Source: DASZHJ01 sp035517495 (GTDB taxonomy: Bacteria; Pseudomonadota; Alphaproteobacteria; ATCC43930; CGMCC-115725). From it: a DNA stretch of 64,000 nt. Each line of letters starts with the position of its first letter. The first letter of the stretch is position 1. Shown one piece after another: positions 60,215 to 64,000 of the stretch. Position numbers and translations under genes: made by a program. The DNA lies in NCBI GenBank assembly GCA_035517495.1, contig DATIYT010000139.1, forward strand, positions 1 through 64,000, written 5' to 3'. Below the pieces are notes generated by a model that worked only from the letters and a program-made list of their open reading frames with translations, was not told the origin of the DNA and did no database searches.

Positions 60215-61225
60215 ATGCTGCGAAAGCCGCTATTGGCGCTCGTGTTCGGGCTTGCGTTGCTGTGTGCGAGCGAGCCATCGGTTTTTGCCGAGCCGCTCAA
60301 AATCCGCGTGGGCTGGGCGGTTGTGCCGGGGCAGCTCACTTCGATCCTGTTCACGAAAAAGGATATCCTCCAACACTACGGCGCCTCCTATACCGTCGAG
60401 CTCGTTCATTTCCGCGGCAGCACGCCCCAGATCACCGCGCTTGCAGCGGGCGAACTCGATCTTGCAGCGCTTGCCTTCTCCTCGATCGGGCTTGCGATTC
60501 AGAACGCCCACATGGACGACATTCGCGTGGTGGCCGACCTCTATCAAGACGGCATCGGCGACTACTATACGAGCGAGTACATGGTCCTCGCCGACGGCCC
60601 GATCAAGACCATCGATGACCTTCGCGGCAAGGTTCTGGCTTCGAATGGCATCGGCGGCGCGATCGACATGGCGATGCGCAAGATCATGCTGGACCACGGC
60701 ATGCAGGAGAAGCGCGACTACCGCGTCGTCGAGGTGGAGTTTCCGAACATGCTGCCGCAGCTCAAGGCGAAGAACGTCGATCTCGTGGGCGAGGTAACGC
60801 CGTTCTCGATCGAAGCGCATAAGGACGGCGCCGTGCGGACGCTCTTCACCCTGAAGAGCGCCATGGGGCCGGCGCAAACGACGCTGCTGGCGGCGCGCAC
60901 CGGCTATATCTCCGAGCATCGCGCCACCCTGGTCGACTTCTTCGAGGATTGGATCCGCGCGACCCGCTGGTATCTCGATCCCGAGAACCACGCCGAAGCG
61001 GTCAAAATTCTGGCTGACTTCACCAAGCAACCGACATCCGTCTATGACGATTGGGTGTTCACCGAGAAGGATTACTATCGCGACCCCGACGCCAAGCCGA
61101 ACCTGACGGCATTGCAGAGCAATCTCAAAGTTCAGAGAGAGCTGGGCCTTCTCGACATCGACATCGACATAGGCAAGTACACCGATCTCTCGCTGGTTGA
61201 GGATGCGGCCAAGCGGATTCAATAG
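60215..61225 (+). CDS. ABC transporter substrate-binding protein (NitT/TauT, NMT1-like)
   Basis: A 336-residue protein with signal peptide (MLRKPLLALVFGLALLCASEPSVFA) and type II fold: LKIRVGWAVVPGQLTSILFTKKDILQHYG, ELVHFRGSTPQITALAAGELDLAAL, and KVLASNGIGGAIDMAMRKIMLDHG. Its family takes up sulfonates, nitrate, or pyrimidine and flavin precursors. GGGAGGA lies close to the ATG. A run of alternating Asp-Ile (DIDIDIG) near the C-terminus comes from a repeated GACATC. First gene of a complete importer operon. Confidence 0.93.
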   Translation: MLRKPLLALVFGLALLCASEPSVFAEPLKIRVGWAVVPGQLTSILFTKKDILQHYGASYTVELVHFRGSTPQITALAAGELDLAALAFSSIGLAIQNAHMDDIRVVADLYQDGIGDYYTSEYMVLADGPIKTIDDLRGKVLASNGIGGAIDMAMRKIMLDHGMQEKRDYRVVEVEFPNMLPQLKAKNVDLVGEVTPFSIEAHKDGAVRTLFTLKSAMGPAQTTLLAARTGYISEHRATLVDFFEDWIRATRWYLDPENHAEAVKILADFTKQPTSVYDDWVFTEKDYYRDPDAKPNLTALQSNLKVQRELGLLDIDIDIGKYTDLSLVEDAAKRIQ

Positions 61226-61255
61226 GGCGCGGCAACTGGGGCGCAGGCGCAGGGG

Positions 61256-62056
61256 ATGGCTGCCACCGAGATCGCCTTCGAGCACGTAAGCCACACTTAT
61301 CACCCGCCGCGCGGCAAGCCGGTGCTGGCACTCGATCGTGTCAGCCTTGCGGTGCGGGAGCGCGAATTCATGGCGCTACTGGGACCGTCTGGCTGCGGCA
61401 AGAGTACGCTGCTCTACCTGCTCGGCGGTTTTTTGCCGGTCGAGGAAGGACGGATCACGGTCGGTAGGTCGCCGGTTGCCGGTCCCGGTCCCGATCGGGG
61501 CATCGTCTTCCAGAATTTCGCGCTCTTCCCGTGGAAAACCGTGCGGCAGAACGTGCTCTACGGCCTGGAGAAGCAGAATCTGTCGCGCGCCGAGCGCGAG
61601 CGTCGCGCCCAGGAGTTCATCGACCTCGTTCATCTCGACGGGTTCGAGCACAGCTATCCCTCCCAGCTTTCGGGCGGCATGAAGCAGCGCGTTGCGATCG
61701 CGCGCACCTTGGCCATCGATCCCGAGATATTGCTGATGGACGAGCCCTTCGGCGCCCTTGACGCGCAAACGCGTGGATTGATGCATGAGGAGCTGCTCAG
61801 CATCATGGAGCGCGCGCCCAAGACGGTGGTGTTCGTCACTCACGACGTGCGCGAGGCGGTCTATCTCGCCGATCGTGTCGCCGTCATGTCGGCGCGGCCG
61901 GGGCGCATCAAGGAGATCGTCGAGACCGGCCATGTCGGACGACCCTCCCCTGAGATCGTCAAGTCGCGCGACTTCATCGACAAGGTTGACTACCTCTGGA
62001 ATTCCGTGCGCCAGGAAGCGCTGCTGGCGCAAAGCGAGCGGAGCGGCGCCTGGTGA
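61256..62056 (+). CDS. ABC transporter ATPase (NitT/TauT-type)
   Basis: A 266-residue ATPase: Walker A LGPSGCGKS, Q-loop IVFQNFALFPWKT, signature LSGGMKQRVAIARTL, Walker B ILLMDEPFGALDAQT, His in VFVTHDVREAVYLADR. Similar to SsuB/TauB. It lies 30 bases after the binding-protein gene and its stop overlaps the first permease start (GTGA). Confidence 0.95.
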   Translation: MAATEIAFEHVSHTYHPPRGKPVLALDRVSLAVREREFMALLGPSGCGKSTLLYLLGGFLPVEEGRITVGRSPVAGPGPDRGIVFQNFALFPWKTVRQNVLYGLEKQNLSRAERERRAQEFIDLVHLDGFEHSYPSQLSGGMKQRVAIARTLAIDPEILLMDEPFGALDAQTRGLMHEELLSIMERAPKTVVFVTHDVREAVYLADRVAVMSARPGRIKEIVETGHVGRPSPEIVKSRDFIDKVDYLWNSVRQEALLAQSERSGAW

Positions 62057-62793
62057 AACCGGTGGTCCGTTACGCCCCGCTCTTGCTGTTGGCATTGCTT
62101 TGGGAGGTCGTGCCGAGGGCCCATCTGATCGATCCTCGCAGCCTGCCTCCCCTCAGCGCGGTTGCCGTCGCATGGTGGGACCTGGTGACCTCCGGCGACC
62201 TCTGGACCAACGGCATCTCATCTCTGGTCAATCTCTCGGCCGGGTTGCTGCTGGGCGTGTTGATCGGCGCCGCGCTCGGAATACTGATGGCGTGGTACGG
62301 CATGCTGGACGACGTGGTTCACCCGCTGGTTCGCGCACTTTATCCGATGCCGAAATCGGCGCTGATACCCGTGATGATCCTGTGGCTTGGCCTTGGCGCC
62401 GCTTCGAAGATCGCGTCGATTTTCATGGGTTGTCTGCTGCCGGCGGTGTTGAGCGCCTATAACGGCGCACGCGGCGTCGATCGCGTCTTGATCTGGTCGG
62501 CGCTCGCGGCCGGGGCCACGCGGCGGGCAGTTCTCTGGGAGGTGATCCTGCCGGCGGCAATGCCTGAGATTCTCGCGGGCATTCGCACCGCGCTCGCACT
62601 CTCGTTCATCCTGATGGTGGCCTCAGAGTTCCTGATCGGCCAGACCGGCATGGGATACTTGATTTCATTTCGCGGCGAGAGCGGCGCCTATGATTCGATG
62701 TTCGCGGGCGTGCTCACCGTGTCGGCGGTCGGGTTCCTCGCCGATCGAGCCTATCTCTGGGCCATGCAAAGGGCGCTTATTTGGCGGGAATGA
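62053..62793 (+). CDS. ABC transporter permease (NitT/TauT-type, first)
   Basis: A 246-residue permease with six transmembrane segments and the EAA loop LAAGATRRAVLWEVILPAAMPEILAGIRTALALSFIL. GTG start overlapping the ATPase stop. Two different permeases follow, so the transporter is a heterodimer, as in some pyrimidine- or riboflavin-precursor importers. Confidence 0.93.
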   Translation: MKPVVRYAPLLLLALLWEVVPRAHLIDPRSLPPLSAVAVAWWDLVTSGDLWTNGISSLVNLSAGLLLGVLIGAALGILMAWYGMLDDVVHPLVRALYPMPKSALIPVMILWLGLGAASKIASIFMGCLLPAVLSAYNGARGVDRVLIWSALAAGATRRAVLWEVILPAAMPEILAGIRTALALSFILMVASEFLIGQTGMGYLISFRGESGAYDSMFAGVLTVSAVGFLADRAYLWAMQRALIWRE

Positions 62794-63548
62794 AGAAGAT
62801 ATTCTTGCGCAGCGTGCTGATCGTGGCGCTGATCGTCGCATGGGAGACGGCGGCGCGAGTGCACGTGGTGTCGCCCTTCCTGCTGCCGGCGTTCAGCACG
62901 GTGCTGCGCCGGCTCTATACGGAAACCGTATCTCTGCAGCTTCCAGTCGGGCTTGGGCTCAGCATCTATCGCTCGCTCGTGGGATTCGCGCTCGCGGCGG
63001 TCCTGGGCGTGGCGATCGGAATCTTGATCGCGCGCGTCAATTCCGCACGCTGGTTCTTCGATCCCCTCGTTTCCATCGGCATGCCGATGCCGAAAATCGC
63101 CTTCCTGCCGATCTTCGTGCTGTGGTTCGGTGTCTTCGACGAATCGAAAATCCTGATGGTTGCGTTCTCTTCGGTCTTTCCGGTGATCGTCGCGGCCTGG
63201 GCCGGGACCGAGAACGTGGAACGGCTGCTGCTCTGGTCAGCGCGCAGCCTGGGTGCGAGCGACCGGGGATTGCTCTGGGAGGTGGCGCTGCCGGCGGCGT
63301 TCCCGCAGATCATGACGGGACTGCAGGTGGCGCTGCCGATCGCCATGGTCACCGACATCGTCGCGGAAATGGCGATGGGCGGGCAGGGGCTTGGCGGCGA
63401 CATGATGCAAGCGATGCGGTTTGCCGATTCGCCCGGCGTGTTCGCGGGCATTCTCGCGATCGCGATCGCGGGTTCCGCGCTGGTGAAGGCGATGGAACTG
63501 ATTCGCAGACGCCTCCTGGTCTGGCACGCGGAAGCCGAGCACGCGTAG
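62790..63548 (+). CDS. ABC transporter permease (NitT/TauT-type, second)
   Basis: A 252-residue permease paralogous to the preceding one, with EAA loop ARSLGASDRGLLWEVALPAAFPQIMTGLQVALPIAMV. Its ATG overlaps the first permease stop (ATGA) and has GGCGGGA ahead. It is the last gene of the importer operon and is convergent with the methyltransferase, 15 bases apart. Confidence 0.93.
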   Translation: MKKIFLRSVLIVALIVAWETAARVHVVSPFLLPAFSTVLRRLYTETVSLQLPVGLGLSIYRSLVGFALAAVLGVAIGILIARVNSARWFFDPLVSIGMPMPKIAFLPIFVLWFGVFDESKILMVAFSSVFPVIVAAWAGTENVERLLLWSARSLGASDRGLLWEVALPAAFPQIMTGLQVALPIAMVTDIVAEMAMGGQGLGGDMMQAMRFADSPGVFAGILAIAIAGSALVKAMELIRRRLLVWHAEAEHA

Positions 63549-63563
63549 CATGAGGGGACGCGG

Positions 63564-64000
63564 TCACCGCGTCGCGGTGATGACGTGCGCCTGAATTTTT
63601 CCTTCGATTGCACCCGAACCGAACCGCGCGGCGATGGCTGCCGCTGCGGCATCGGTCGCGCGTTCGAGGCTATCCTTGTCCAAGGCTTCGATTTCGCCGC
63701 GTAGCGGCGTGCCCTGGCAAAAGGCGATCGCGGGATGCCGAGGTGAGCCGGCGCGGCTGCGCTTCGCGAGCGTCGCAGTCTCGGTCTGCGTGAATCCGGC
63801 CGCCCGCAACTCTTCCACGATGGCATCGGTGTTGAAGTAGGCATAGGGCGTGCGCACCAGGAACCGCGGCGGGTTCTGCGGAAACAGCGAGGCAAGCGTC
63901 TTCGTCACGATGTCGGCGATCTCGTTTTCCTCGATGCGATCCCATACGCTGAGGATGAAGCGCCCGCCCGAGCGCAGCACGCGGTGCGCCTCCCGATAGG
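63564..64000 (-). CDS. SAM-dependent methyltransferase, C-terminal part (cut by window end)
   Basis: The frame is open to the right edge; only the C-terminal 145 residues are visible. It contains the post-motif region REAHRVLRSGGRFILSVWDR of class I methyltransferases, FFN-like YFNTDAIVEELRAAGFTQTETATL, and a helical tail. A full-length enzyme of about 260 residues is expected. No substrate can be given from this part. Confidence 0.85.
   Translation of the reverse strand, partial: YREAHRVLRSGGRFILSVWDRIEENEIADIVTKTLASLFPQNPPRFLVRTPYAYFNTDAIVEELRAAGFTQTETATLAKRSRAGSPRHPAIAFCQGTPLRGEIEALDKDSLERATDAAAAAIAARFGSGAIEGKIQAHVITATR

Noticed and set aside
1..64000. CRISPR array, rRNA or complete tRNA
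   Set aside because: No regularly spaced direct repeats, no rRNA signature and only an incomplete tRNA end were seen.

Overview
The window looks like chromosomal DNA of an alphaproteobacterium of the order Hyphomicrobiales, in or near the Bradyrhizobium/Xanthobacteraceae group. This is inferred from high G+C, many GTG/TTG starts, ATGA stop-start overlaps, orphan ABC_sub_bind binding proteins, small rhizobial-type conserved proteins (for example the GHNQGPPLDEPPG protein), and a FixK/FNR-type box. No search could be run, so the taxonomy is an inference.

Left end (about 1-7.3 kb): after one secreted conserved hypothetical protein comes a leftward gene block that reads as a small integrative element. 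It holds a winged-helix protein, a family A DNA polymerase with a DEDDy-type exonuclease domain, an AlpA-like DNA-binding protein, several unknowns and a tyrosine integrase. A 3'-terminal tRNA fragment ending in CCA lies just behind the integrase and is the likely attachment site; the other end was not found. The element has palindromic GTGTTGTC/GACAACAC operator-like sites. Beyond it are a gene interrupted by one in-frame TGA and a hipBA toxin-antitoxin operon preceded by four operator copies.

10-20 kb: an orphan Flp pilin; three paralogous small exported proteins with an LTDxQMDxVTAG-like motif directly after the signal peptide; an odd Ohr/receiver chimera overlapping a DUF302 gene; an acetoacetate decarboxylase plus 3-hydroxybutyrate dehydrogenase pair; and a degP-response regulator-histidine kinase operon for envelope stress.

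20-34 kb: mixed single genes. These include two class III nucleotidyl cyclases of different architecture, a polysaccharide deacetylase, SRPBCC, DUF1330, PAS and DUF2442 proteins, an IS5-family transposase remnant, two orphan ABC substrate-binding proteins, a phosphoribosyltransferase divergent from a phasin-like gene across a perfect FixK/FNR box, a Rap1a-like protein, a Nudix hydrolase and a YihY-type membrane protein.

34-64 kb: catabolic and transport islands. An RraA-family protein is followed by a complete spermidine/putrescine/iron-type ABC importer and then by a sugar-type importer that lacks its own ATPase. A fatty- or aromatic-acyl-CoA operon follows (two complementary acyl-CoA dehydrogenases, NDP-forming acyl-CoA synthetase, enoyl-CoA hydratase). 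Then come tandem CDCF-motif small membrane proteins, a ThDP enzyme, an IorAB-like molybdenum hydroxylase, a LysR regulator, a GNAT/MFS pair, a second orphan CoxL-like molybdenum hydroxylase subunit, a cis-prenyl transferase, a NitT/TauT-type ABC importer with two permeases, and a methyltransferase cut by the window edge.

The most unusual signals are the polymerase-bearing integrative element, the hip operator array, the LTDxQMD exported protein trio, the Ohr/REC chimera and the tandem CDCF proteins.
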